Below are positions 34,892-42,806 of a stretch of DNA of 64,000 nt, piece after piece. How positions within the stretch are numbered: position 1 is the stretch's first letter; each line of letters opens with the position of its first letter. Where the stretch lies: assembly GCF_045277565.1 (NCBI RefSeq), contig NZ_CP123584.1:1426001-1490000 (forward strand), in the 5' to 3' direction. This DNA is from Aliisedimentitalea scapharcae (GTDB lineage Bacteria > Pseudomonadota > Alphaproteobacteria > Rhodobacterales > Rhodobacteraceae). The translations under genes and the position numbers were made by a program. A model generated the notes under the pieces. It made no database searches. It was given only the letters and a program-made list of their open reading frames with translations, and was not told the origin of the DNA.

Positions 34892-35389
34892 ATGAAAACC
34901 AAACTTTACATCTTGGCGCTGGCCAGTCTTGGCTTGGCGGCTTGCAGTCAGCCGCAAGGAGCCGGATTCTCGGGGATCGGTTTCGAAGGCGGTGCAGTTG
35001 CCGGTGCTGCCCCAGTGAGCGAGACGCGGCTATCGACGTCCCAGGTGCGTCCCCTGCCATTTCATCAGGCGACCTCAGGTTCGGGGACACTGAGCGACAT
35101 GGCCGAGATTGCCATCCGAACCGGAGGAACCGTGCCGGGCCGGTCGACGTTGGTGCAAGTTTCCGGGCAACCTTTGGCGATGAGCCTGGTTCAAGTCGAC
35201 CAGACTCCTTTTGCTGTTTTGCGTGTGCCATCTGGCCAAAGCACAGCCAGGATGGACAAACGGACGCAAACGGCCTTTGCCGAGCAGCTGGGCGGTTTGA
35301 CAGGCTGCAAGCCAGCGAGCGGGGTCTATGGGCTGGGCAACCCCAAACGCGACCTGAGCGGCTTGGCAGCGGCGCTGGACTGCAGCTGA
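34892..35389 (+). CDS. Small lipoprotein of unknown function
   Basis: A 165-residue lipoprotein starting MKTKLYILALASLGLAACS, with lipobox L-A-A-C (Cys 18). The mature protein has few recognisable features. Two Cys near the C-terminus (LTGCKPAS and ALDCS) may form a disulfide. I do not recognise a named domain. It appears to be a single gene. Confidence 0.7.
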   Translation: MKTKLYILALASLGLAACSQPQGAGFSGIGFEGGAVAGAAPVSETRLSTSQVRPLPFHQATSGSGTLSDMAEIAIRTGGTVPGRSTLVQVSGQPLAMSLVQVDQTPFAVLRVPSGQSTARMDKRTQTAFAEQLGGLTGCKPASGVYGLGNPKRDLSGLAAALDCS

Positions 35390-36202
35390 GTCATCGCGCC
35401 ATCTCCGGTCGTGTAACCAAATGGAGCGCCTGCGGCGCGCAGGGTCCATTTTTGCGTTTCCACGCAGGAAGCGAGGCGTTGCCTCGCGCTGTGGCGAAAG
35501 CCATTGGGTCGATGGAAATAGCCGTGCCAAGGAAATCTGTCCCAAAGCCTGACGAGAAGATTGCGCCCTTTGCTCCGCGTGGATCCGGTGATCCGTCCCG
35601 GTCCTAAATTCGTACAAACTTTCGGGAGTTGTGGGTCCAGAACGGTTGCCCCGCGAGGCTGAGAGCCTGGATCCCACGGTCAGTGAAGCCGTCTGCATAT
35701 GTCTGGTGAGGGATGTTTCTCTGGGCACCTTTCCAGCATCGGTTCTGAACCAAGCGCATATCTACAAGACGGCTGTGGCGCGCGTGCCGGGCAAGGGCGG
35801 CACATCGAAGGCACCAATCCTCAAAGGTCTGTGCGCCTTGCAGCTAGCTGTTGACGGTTGCCAGCCGTTCTGGAGAAGGGCTGTAGCCATCGCCTGGACT
35901 GCTGACCCTGGGGCGTAGGTCGGCACGTGAAGGTAGGGCTTTGTATGGGCCGCCTATCAGGCTGGATGCGCATGTCACCCGATCCATGAGGAGAGTTCTC
36001 GGGCCTTGGCCTGACATCCAGGACCGGATCTGAAACTGAAAACGAGCAGCTTTTGAGACTGCAAACTTCTTTTGAACCGTGTGCCGTTCCAATTCTCCGA
36101 GATCATCAGCCAGTCCGAAGAAACCGAGATTTACGATTTCTGATTGGAAAATATCGAACCCATCCTATTGGGGTCGCGTTCTGCAGAGGGGGCTGAGACG
36201 TG
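35390..36202. other. Gene-poor stretch, possible gene relics
   Basis: About 810 bases without a convincing gene. A small hairpin GCGAGGC-GTT-GCCTCGC lies near 35471-35487. One plus-strand frame ending TGA near 36141 reads VPFQFSEIISQSEETEIYDF at its end, which looks like the C-terminus of a real protein that has lost its beginning. An open frame at 35631-35918 has no recognisable family. I cannot name either relic. Confidence 0.4.
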
Positions 36203-36235
36203 AAAAAGCCTGCCAAGACATGGTCTTGGCAGGCT
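36203..36235 (-). terminator. Rho-independent terminator of the Bax-inhibitor-1 gene
   Basis: A perfect 13-bp stem AGCCTGCCAAGAC / GTCTTGGCAGGCT with a 3-base loop. On the minus strand it is followed by TTTTTC. It lies 31 bases past the stop codon. Confidence 0.88.
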
Positions 36236-36265
36236 CGAACGGTCCTGAATGGACGTGAGAGAGGT

Positions 36266-37042
36266 TTACTCTCGGTTTCCTAGGAGTGACAGCAGCATCA
36301 TGAACATGTTGATAAAGTCCAGATACAGGCTCAGCGCGCCCATGATGGCCGCCTTGCCCAGCCATTCCTGATCGCCGGATTCGGCCATCTGGATGTAGGT
36401 TACCTTGATCTTCTGCGTGTCATACGCTGTCAGGCCCGCAAAGATCAGAACGCCGATCACGGAGATGGCAAACGCCATGGCAGAAGACGCCAGGAAGATG
36501 TTGACGACCGACGCCACGATCAACCCGATCAGGCCCATGATCAGGAAGGTGCCCATGCCGGACAGGTCCTTCTTGGTCGTGTAGCCATAGAGCGACAAGC
36601 CCGCAAACGCGATTGAGGTGATCAAAAAGACCTGAACAATCGATTCACCGGTGAACACCAGGAAAATTGAGCTGATCGACAGACCCATCACCGTGGCAAA
36701 GACATAGAACAGCAGCTGTGCACCCGCAGCCGACATGCGGTTGAGCGCCGCGCTGAATCCAAAGACAAAGGCCAGCGGCGCAAACATGATCACCCATTTC
36801 AAAGGCGAGGCATAAAGCGCATATCCAATCGACGTCAGGTATTTGTCCTGGCTCAGCTGTGCAGACGCCCCGGACGGATCATTGGTGACCGCGAGCCCGG
36901 CAATGGCCCAGGCCGCCAAAAAGGTGATGAAAGTCCCGACAGACATTGTGCCGTAGACTTTGTTCATATGAGCGCGCAGACCCTCGTCGATCTGGGCGGC
37001 GCGTGCGCCAACTCCAGCGCGGATCGTGTCGAATTCAGCCAT
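36266..37042 (-). CDS. Bax inhibitor-1 / YccA-family membrane protein
   Basis: A 258-residue protein with seven predicted membrane helices. It begins MAEFDTIRAGVG and contains the family signature near the end, FAGLTAYDTQKIK followed by LYLDFINMFMMLL. Members are putative pH-sensitive calcium channels or FtsH modulators in the inner membrane. A longer frame to 37132 exists, but the chosen ATG fits the family N-terminus. Expression ends at a strong terminator. Confidence 0.92.
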   Translation of the reverse strand: MAEFDTIRAGVGARAAQIDEGLRAHMNKVYGTMSVGTFITFLAAWAIAGLAVTNDPSGASAQLSQDKYLTSIGYALYASPLKWVIMFAPLAFVFGFSAALNRMSAAGAQLLFYVFATVMGLSISSIFLVFTGESIVQVFLITSIAFAGLSLYGYTTKKDLSGMGTFLIMGLIGLIVASVVNIFLASSAMAFAISVIGVLIFAGLTAYDTQKIKVTYIQMAESGDQEWLGKAAIMGALSLYLDFINMFMMLLSLLGNRE

Positions 37043-37223
37043 TCCCTTTGGTCTCCATTCATAGCCAATTCGCCGCCAAAACGTATCGGCGGCCTTTGTT
37101 TTGAATATTGGTGCAAAGGGGACTGTTATCAAGTGCTTCCTGTGTCAAATCCGCAGGAAAAGCGGAACAGGCAGGGCAATTGCAGCCCAGCCTGTCCGGA
37201 AGAACCAATTTGAATATGCCGGC

Positions 37224-37436
37224 TTAGCGGCACCAGTGATCCGGTGCATCCCATGCCAGGCGGCTTGATTCGGCCTCGGCCTGGGCTTTTGTGATGCCAA
37301 TATCGTCCAATGCAGCGGCATCCAGCTTTTTCAGGGCGCGCCGCTGACGGGCAACGGCCAGGGCGGTGATCAGCGTGACGCTCCAGGAGCGATTGCGCGG
37401 GGTACAGTGGCTGTGGTCTGCGATATAGGTCATCAT
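37224..37436 (-). CDS. DUF1127 (YjiS-like) small protein
   Basis: A 70-residue basic protein. The C-terminal half has the DUF1127 core RRALKKLDAAALDDIGITKAQAEAE. In alphaproteobacteria such proteins affect RNA turnover, phosphate and carbon metabolism. An ATG one codon further in is equally possible. The gene is divergent from the LysR regulator, with 120 bases between them. Confidence 0.85.
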   Translation of the reverse strand: MMTYIADHSHCTPRNRSWSVTLITALAVARQRRALKKLDAAALDDIGITKAQAEAESSRLAWDAPDHWCR

Positions 37437-37556
37437 CTAGGTCCTTTCCTGATATTGTGATGCTTTCGCGTCCTTCATCAATTTCCTTGATATATATGGA
37501 GAGGTATGATTGATTTTGAAAACGAATGTTTTTGATCTCTTTCATCAAGGATTGTG

Positions 37557-38447
37557 ATGATGCGAAATTTGGATATCACGACACTGCGCTCTTTCGTGGC
37601 GGTTGCCGACAACGGTGGGGTGACCCGCGCGGCCGGGTTTCTGCATCTCACCCAGTCGGCGGTTTCAATGCAGCTCAAACGGCTCGAAGAGCTGTTGGGT
37701 CTGGAATTGCTGGATCGATCGGGGCGGCGTATTGCGCTGACGGCGTCTGGGGAACAGCTGTTGGTCTATGCACGCAAGATGGTTGCCCTGAATGACGAGG
37801 TGATCGGGCGGCTGACAAACCAGGCGTTCGAAGGGGAGATCGTGCTGGGCGTGCCCCACGATATCGTTTATCCCGCGATTCCGCGGGTGCTGCAGCAATT
37901 CAATATCGCGTACCCACGGGTCAAGGTTCAACTGATCTCGTCCTTTACCGTGGCGCTCAAGGAGCAGTTTTCCAAAGGCGAATGCGACCTGGTGCTGACC
38001 ACCGAAAGCTCAGAAACAGCAGAAAGCGAAACTCTGGCCAGTCGTCCGTTGTGCTGGATCGGAGCGCCCGACGGAACAGCCTGGCGGCAGCGGCCGCTGC
38101 GTTTGGCGTTTGGGCGGGCGTGTACCTTCCGGCCCAAGGTGATCACGGCGCTGGATCAGGCGGGAATCCCGTGGGAAATGGCGGTCGAGACGGATTCCGA
38201 CCGAACCATCGAGGCGACCGTCAGCGCAGATCTGGCCGTCAACACGATGATAGACGGTGCCGAGCCACCGCATCTGACCCAAATTGATCATAGTGGTGGG
38301 TTGCCTGATCTGCCGACGCAAAAGATCAACCTGTATGGGGCCGATACCACTGGCAGCCAGATTGTCAGTGAGCTGGCTGAATTCGTGCGCCGCGCCTTTC
38401 GCGAGGTCAGCACGCCGATCAGCGTCAAGAACAGGAATGCGGCCTGA
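37557..38447 (+). CDS. LysR-family transcriptional regulator
   Basis: A 296-residue regulator. The N-terminal winged helix-turn-helix is clear: LDITTLRSFVAVADNGGVTRAAGFLHLTQSAVSMQLKRLEE. A periplasmic-binding-like effector domain begins near residue 90 (EIVLGVPHDIVYPAIPRVL). Two adjacent ATGs and a GTG are possible starts. The effector is unknown. LysR proteins usually control the divergent gene, here DUF1127. Confidence 0.93.
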   Translation: MMRNLDITTLRSFVAVADNGGVTRAAGFLHLTQSAVSMQLKRLEELLGLELLDRSGRRIALTASGEQLLVYARKMVALNDEVIGRLTNQAFEGEIVLGVPHDIVYPAIPRVLQQFNIAYPRVKVQLISSFTVALKEQFSKGECDLVLTTESSETAESETLASRPLCWIGAPDGTAWRQRPLRLAFGRACTFRPKVITALDQAGIPWEMAVETDSDRTIEATVSADLAVNTMIDGAEPPHLTQIDHSGGLPDLPTQKINLYGADTTGSQIVSELAEFVRRAFREVSTPISVKNRNAA

Positions 38448-38490
38448 AAGGGCGCATTTACAGCGCCTTGGGCTTTGCCCGGGCTGCCTG

Positions 38491-38539
38491 GCCCAACGGG
38501 TTTCGCTGCATCTGTGATGCCGAGAAACCGGGCGGGAGC
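38491..38539 (-). repeat. Structured intergenic repeat family A, copy 3
   Basis: On the minus strand it reads GCTCCCGCCC, then an inner stem GGTTTC/GAAACC capped by GCATC-ACA-GATGC, then CCGTTGGGC. The three nested stems are all perfect here. It lies between the convergent LysR and quinone oxidoreductase genes. Confidence 0.7.
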
Positions 38540-38558
38540 CCCCGTTCTTGTCATGGGA

Positions 38559-39515
38559 TCAGGGCGTAATCACGACTTTGCCGGTTGATTTGCGCTGGCG
38601 CAGCAATTCCATTCCTTCGTCGACCTGGGCCAGAGGCAAGGTATGGCTGATGTGGGGTGACAGTTTTCCTTCCAGATACCAATCGAACAGCGTCTTGAAA
38701 CTGTCGCGCACGACGTCCGGGCGGAACTTGAGATATCCGCCGATATAGAACCCGATCACATCCAGATTTTTGACCAGCAGGTGATTGGCCGGGATTTGGG
38801 GCACCTCGCCACTGGCAAAGCCAATAGGCAGAAGGCGGGCTTCGGGGTTGCAGGCCCGAAATGCGGCCGTCCATGCAGCCCCCCCAACGGCGTCATAGAC
38901 GACATCGGCTCCGCCCAGTTCCTTGACGCGGATACGCAGGTCCTCGCTGTCATCGATCAGGTGATCCGCCCCGGCAGCCTGGGCTACCGCCAATTTGTCG
39001 GCACCGCGGGCATGGGCAATCACGGTTGCCCCCATCAGCTTGCCGATCTCGACCGCCGTCAGCCCAACGCCTCCGGCTGCACCGGTGACCAGCAGGGTCT
39101 CTCCCGGCTGCAATCTGGCGCGGTATCCCAGGGCCATGTGGCTGGTGCCATAGGCAATTTGAAGGGCAGCCGCCTGTTCGAATGGAATGCCATCGGGCAA
39201 CGACAATGCCCGGTCTGCGTCGAACACGCCCTGTTCGGCGAGCCCCCCCTGACCTGAATAGACTGCGATTCGTTCGCCGACTGCGAATCCCGTGACATCG
39301 GGCCCAACAGCCTTGACCACGCCTGCAATTTCCATTCCAAGGGTGAACGGAGCCTCTGGTGTGTCCTGATAGGTGCCTTTTTGCATGAGCAGATCGGCGA
39401 AATTAAGCCCACAAGCCTTGATGTCGACCAGGATCTGACCCGCCCCGGGACGGGGGGCTTTGATCTGGATCAACCGGGCCGGGGAACCGGCAGTGGAAAT
39501 ATGATAGGCAAGCAT
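38559..39515 (-). CDS. NADPH:quinone oxidoreductase (zinc-free MDR family)
   Basis: A 318-residue medium-chain reductase. It has the Qor-type N-terminal fold (GLNFADLLMQKGTY) and a Rossmann segment with TGAAGGVGLTAVEIGK near residues 140-155. No structural-zinc Cys cluster is present. It likely reduces quinones or enones with NADPH in the cytoplasm. It is a single gene facing the LysR gene. Confidence 0.9.
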   Translation of the reverse strand: MLAYHISTAGSPARLIQIKAPRPGAGQILVDIKACGLNFADLLMQKGTYQDTPEAPFTLGMEIAGVVKAVGPDVTGFAVGERIAVYSGQGGLAEQGVFDADRALSLPDGIPFEQAAALQIAYGTSHMALGYRARLQPGETLLVTGAAGGVGLTAVEIGKLMGATVIAHARGADKLAVAQAAGADHLIDDSEDLRIRVKELGGADVVYDAVGGAAWTAAFRACNPEARLLPIGFASGEVPQIPANHLLVKNLDVIGFYIGGYLKFRPDVVRDSFKTLFDWYLEGKLSPHISHTLPLAQVDEGMELLRQRKSTGKVVITP

Positions 39516-39780
39516 ATAAAACCCCTATTTTCCCGATAGTAAGCCGTGGTTTTTGATCTGGTGTCAAACGCATTTCCTGTCGCCAACCCGCTATTTAGGG
39601 GGAAGGTGCGGCACGTTGGAAAACATGGGGAAACAGCGAAATTTGCGTGTGAAATATACGGAAACGTGAGGTCCAGCAATCGGCTATGGAGAGTGATCCG
39701 GGTTGAATTCAACCGAAAAGGGCGTAAACTCTCGCGATAGAGGTGCGGTTTGGGACGCAATCATAGTTGAGGAAACGGTA
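39516..39780. other. Intergenic stretch between quinone oxidoreductase and XRE genes
   Basis: Divergent promoter region of about 270 bases. It is more AT-rich than its surroundings. No small gene is convincing. A short frame on the plus strand (39546-39740) has no family-like sequence. Confidence 0.45.
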
Positions 39781-39812
39781 AGGATACCTCGGTAAGATCA
39801 CAGAGGTATCCT
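39781..39812 (+). promoter_or_regulatory. Inverted repeat upstream of XRE regulator, possible operator
   Basis: A perfect 10-bp inverted repeat AGGATACCTC / GAGGTATCCT with a 12-base spacer, ending 50 bases before the start codon of the XRE-family gene. It may be the operator for autoregulation, or a leader hairpin. Confidence 0.4.
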
Positions 39813-39862
39813 GGGGCTATGTGAGTGCCTGACGGTAACCAGTGTTGTACAAGGAGAAACGC

Positions 39863-40234
39863 ATGACCCATCCCGTAGACGTGCACGTGGGCAAGCGCGT
39901 AAGACATCGTCGTTGGCTGATCGGCATGACCCAGCAGCAGCTGGCGGAACAGGTTGGTATTAAATTCCAGCAGATTCAGAAGTATGAAACCGGTGCGAAC
40001 CGGGTCAGCGCATCCCGACTGTGGGATATCGCCGAAGCCCTGGATGTGCCGGTCAGTTTCTTCTTTGAAGGATTGGACGAGACGGAAAAGGCCGAGGGCA
40101 AGAAGTCCATGGTGCCTGACGACCTGATGGGTCACAAGGAAGCTCTGGATCTGGTGCGCTCCTATTATGCGATCCCGGAAAACCAGCGTCGCCGCCTGTT
40201 TGAATTGGCGCGTGTTCTGAGCGATGTCGCCTGA
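39863..40234 (+). CDS. XRE-family helix-turn-helix regulator
   Basis: A 123-residue DNA-binding protein. The HTH covers residues about 10-65 (VGKRVRHRRWLIGMTQQQLAEQVGIKFQQIQKYETGANRVSASRL in pieces). The C-terminal part is helical with RSYYAIPENQRRRLFELARVL. This architecture is widespread in alphaproteobacteria, with roles in cell-cycle or symbiosis control in some. AGGAGAAACGC precedes the ATG. The hisN-like gene starts 71 bases downstream. Confidence 0.9.
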   Translation: MTHPVDVHVGKRVRHRRWLIGMTQQQLAEQVGIKFQQIQKYETGANRVSASRLWDIAEALDVPVSFFFEGLDETEKAEGKKSMVPDDLMGHKEALDLVRSYYAIPENQRRRLFELARVLSDVA

Positions 40235-40305
40235 AAACGGGTAGATCAGGACAAAGGGGCAATTCGCTCTTGAAATGAACGCGGCACAGTGGCACCCGGT
40301 TGGGT

Positions 40306-41097
40306 ATGTCACATGCCGCGTTTTCCGATCTTGAAATAGCCCATAAACTGGCCGATGCCGCGCGTGCGGCGATCCTGCCGTATTTCCGCCGTGCTGATCT
40401 GGGCACGGAGAACAAGGATCAGGGCGGGTTCGACCCGGTGACCATTGCTGACCGCGAAGCGGAACAGGCCATGCGGGCCGTATTGGCCGAGCATCGCCCA
40501 ACGGATGGAGTCTGGGGCGAAGAATTTGGACGACATGACGGCAGCTCTGGCCGCATGTGGGTTCTGGACCCGATCGACGGCACCCGTGGATTTATCAGCG
40601 GCACCCCGACTTGGGGGGTCTTGATTGCGTTGTCAGACGGTGATGGCCCGTTTTTGGGTGTGATTGACCAACCTTATACTGGTGAGCGATTTGTCGGCGG
40701 TTCGGGGGCGGCGGTGATGACAGGTCCGATGGGGGAAACTGCGTTGGGGACCCGATCTACCTCTGATCTGAATGAGGCCATCGTCTTTACCACCTTTCCC
40801 GAAGTCGGATCCGCTGATGATCGGTCGGGTTTTGAAGCCGTGGCCGGGCAGTGTCGCTTGGCGCGCTACGGAATGGATTGTTACGCTTATGCGCTGCTTG
40901 CGGCTGGTCAGATTGATCTGGTCATCGAAGCGGGATTGAACCCCTATGACATTCAGGGACCCATCGCCGTGATCCAGGCGGCAGGCGGGATCGTCACGGA
41001 TTGGCAAGGCGGCCCGGCCCACAACGGTGGGCGCGCTTTGGCTGCAGCCAATGCACAGCTGCATGCCCAGGCGCTGGCCATCCTGACCCAATTCTGA
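40306..41097 (+). CDS. hisN: Inositol-monophosphatase-family phosphatase, histidinol-phosphatase type
   Basis: A 263-residue Mg-dependent, Li-sensitive phosphatase. Motifs: GEEFG near residue 73, WVLDPIDGTRGF near 86-97 (metal ligands D89 and D92), and DIQGPIAVIQAAGG near the C-terminus. Alphaproteobacteria lacking HisB phosphatase use this enzyme for histidinol phosphate, hence the tentative symbol. An in-frame TTG two codons upstream is possible. Confidence 0.85.
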   Translation: MSHAAFSDLEIAHKLADAARAAILPYFRRADLGTENKDQGGFDPVTIADREAEQAMRAVLAEHRPTDGVWGEEFGRHDGSSGRMWVLDPIDGTRGFISGTPTWGVLIALSDGDGPFLGVIDQPYTGERFVGGSGAAVMTGPMGETALGTRSTSDLNEAIVFTTFPEVGSADDRSGFEAVAGQCRLARYGMDCYAYALLAAGQIDLVIEAGLNPYDIQGPIAVIQAAGGIVTDWQGGPAHNGGRALAAANAQLHAQALAILTQF

Positions 41098-41118
41098 TCG
41101 GATCCGCCGACTCGCAAT

Positions 41119-41167
41119 GTTCCCGCCTGTGTCCAACGCATCACAGATGCGCCGGACCCCGTTGGGC
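41119..41167 (+). repeat. Structured intergenic repeat family A, copy 4
   Basis: Reads GTTCCCGCC, inner stem GTCC/GGAC, apex GCATC-ACA-GATGC and CCGTTGGGC. The apex is identical to copy 3, while the middle stem differs from it by paired changes. It lies 22 bases after the hisN-like stop codon. Confidence 0.65.
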
Positions 41168-41369
41168 GTAGCGTTGCACGGACAAGCCCGCACAACGCCG
41201 GCTGCGATTGTGCCAGTCGCGCATCTGCCCCGGGAACCGGGGCTTGAGTCGGGGCGACGGACACGATATCTTTGCGGCCATATCAGCGCCGAGTCCTTTG
41301 CCCGTCTTCTGTCGGCGCGTCCAAAACACTTCTTCACCGAAGCGGGCCAAATGAAGGAGTGTATGTCTG

Positions 41370-42716
41370 ATGGCCGAAATTCTGATCCGCAATGCCCACA
41401 CCATCGTGACAATGGACGATTCCCGGCGCGAGCTTTCGGGGATGGATCTGTTGGTGCGCGATGGGGTGATCGCCTCAATTGGGGAAAATTTGGCGCTCAC
41501 CCGGGCGGACACAGGCGATATCATTGATGCGGCCAGCTGCGTCGTGACACCGGGGTTGGTCAACACCCACCATCACCTGTATCAGACGCTGACCCGTGCT
41601 GTACCCGGCGCACAGGACGCCCTTCTGTTTGGCTGGTTGCAACGGCTCTACCCGATCTGGGCAAGGTTTGGCCCCGAAGAGATGTTCATTTCGGCTCAGG
41701 TGGGATTGGCGGAGCTCGCGCTTTCGGGGTGTTCGCTCAGTTCAGATCATCTGTATCTCTACCCCAATGGTGCCCGGCTCGAAGATACGATTTCTGCGGC
41801 GCGCGAAATCGGGCTGCGGTTTCATCCGACACGCGGCGCGATGAGCATCGGTGAAAGCGCGGGTGGGTTGCCACCGGATAGCCTGGTTGAACGTGAAGCG
41901 GATATTCTGACGGACATGATCCGGGTCGTCGACGCCTTTCACGATCCTGACCCAGGATCCATGTGCCGGGTGGGCCTGGCACCCTGCAGCCCCTTTTCTG
42001 TCAGCCGCGACCTGATGCGGGATGCGGCCCTTCTGGCCCGCGACAAGGGCGTGATGCTGCACACCCATTTGGCCGAAAATGACGAGGACATCGCCTATTC
42101 CGAGGCAAATTTCGGATGCCGCCCAGGACAATACGCCGAAGAGCTGGGCTGGACGGGTGAGGACGTCTGGCACGCCCATTGTGTGAAACTGGATGAGGCG
42201 GAAATCGACCTCTTTGCCAGAACCCGTACCGGTGTCGCCCATTGCCCGTGTTCGAATTGTCGCCTTGGCAGCGGCATTGCGCCGGTTCGCCGGATGCGGG
42301 ACGCGGGTGTCAAGGTGGGTTTGGGGGTCGATGGCTCGGCCAGCAATGACAGCGGCAACATTATGGCCGAGGCGCGCCAGTCGATGTTGCTGCAACGCGT
42401 GTCCCAAGGCGCAGACGCCATGAGCGCCCGGGAGGCTTTGGAAATCGCAACCCGCGGCGGCGCGGATGTGCTGGGGCGCCCGGATTGCGGCCGCCTTGCG
42501 GTCGGGAAACGTGCCGATATCGCGCTCTGGGACATCTCGGGTATCGACAGCGCCGGCAGCTGGGATCCAGCAGCTTTGCTGCTGGCGGGGCCGACGCGGG
42601 TCAAACATCTGCTGGTCGAAGGGCGCCAGGTCGTGCAGGACGGCCAGATTGCAACCTTGGACATGCCCAAAGTGATCGAACGTCAAACCCAGCTGGTCCA
42701 TCGTCTGATGGCGTGA
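41370..42716 (+). CDS. 8-oxoguanine deaminase-like amidohydrolase
   Basis: A 448-residue metal-dependent deaminase of the TrzN/8-oxoguanine deaminase group. Metal ligands fit NTHHHLYQT near residues 68-76, HTHLAEND near 230-237, HAHCVKLDEAE near 268-278 and the Asp in GVDGSASNDSG near 318-328. The family removes an amino group from 8-oxoguanine or related purines. AAGGAG lies 10 bases upstream of the ATG. It faces a guanine deaminase gene on the other strand. Confidence 0.88.
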   Translation: MAEILIRNAHTIVTMDDSRRELSGMDLLVRDGVIASIGENLALTRADTGDIIDAASCVVTPGLVNTHHHLYQTLTRAVPGAQDALLFGWLQRLYPIWARFGPEEMFISAQVGLAELALSGCSLSSDHLYLYPNGARLEDTISAAREIGLRFHPTRGAMSIGESAGGLPPDSLVEREADILTDMIRVVDAFHDPDPGSMCRVGLAPCSPFSVSRDLMRDAALLARDKGVMLHTHLAENDEDIAYSEANFGCRPGQYAEELGWTGEDVWHAHCVKLDEAEIDLFARTRTGVAHCPCSNCRLGSGIAPVRRMRDAGVKVGLGVDGSASNDSGNIMAEARQSMLLQRVSQGADAMSAREALEIATRGGADVLGRPDCGRLAVGKRADIALWDISGIDSAGSWDPAALLLAGPTRVKHLLVEGRQVVQDGQIATLDMPKVIERQTQLVHRLMA

Positions 42717-42723
42717 TCGCAGT

Positions 42724-42775
42724 TGCTTCTTTCTGGTCCCAAATACCTTGGGGGGCAAGGGGGCAACGCCCCCCA
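42724..42775 (+). repeat. 3'-end-associated repeat family B, copy 2, with hairpin
   Basis: Begins TGCTTCTTTCTGGTCCCAAA and ends with GGGGGCAACGCCCCC, a short perfect hairpin that may terminate transcription. It starts 8 bases after the deaminase stop codon. The first 14 bases are identical to copy 1 at 9640-9677 (minus). Confidence 0.6.
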
Positions 42776-42806
42776 AACCCCCTGACCACCCGCGCCGGAA
42801 CAGGTG

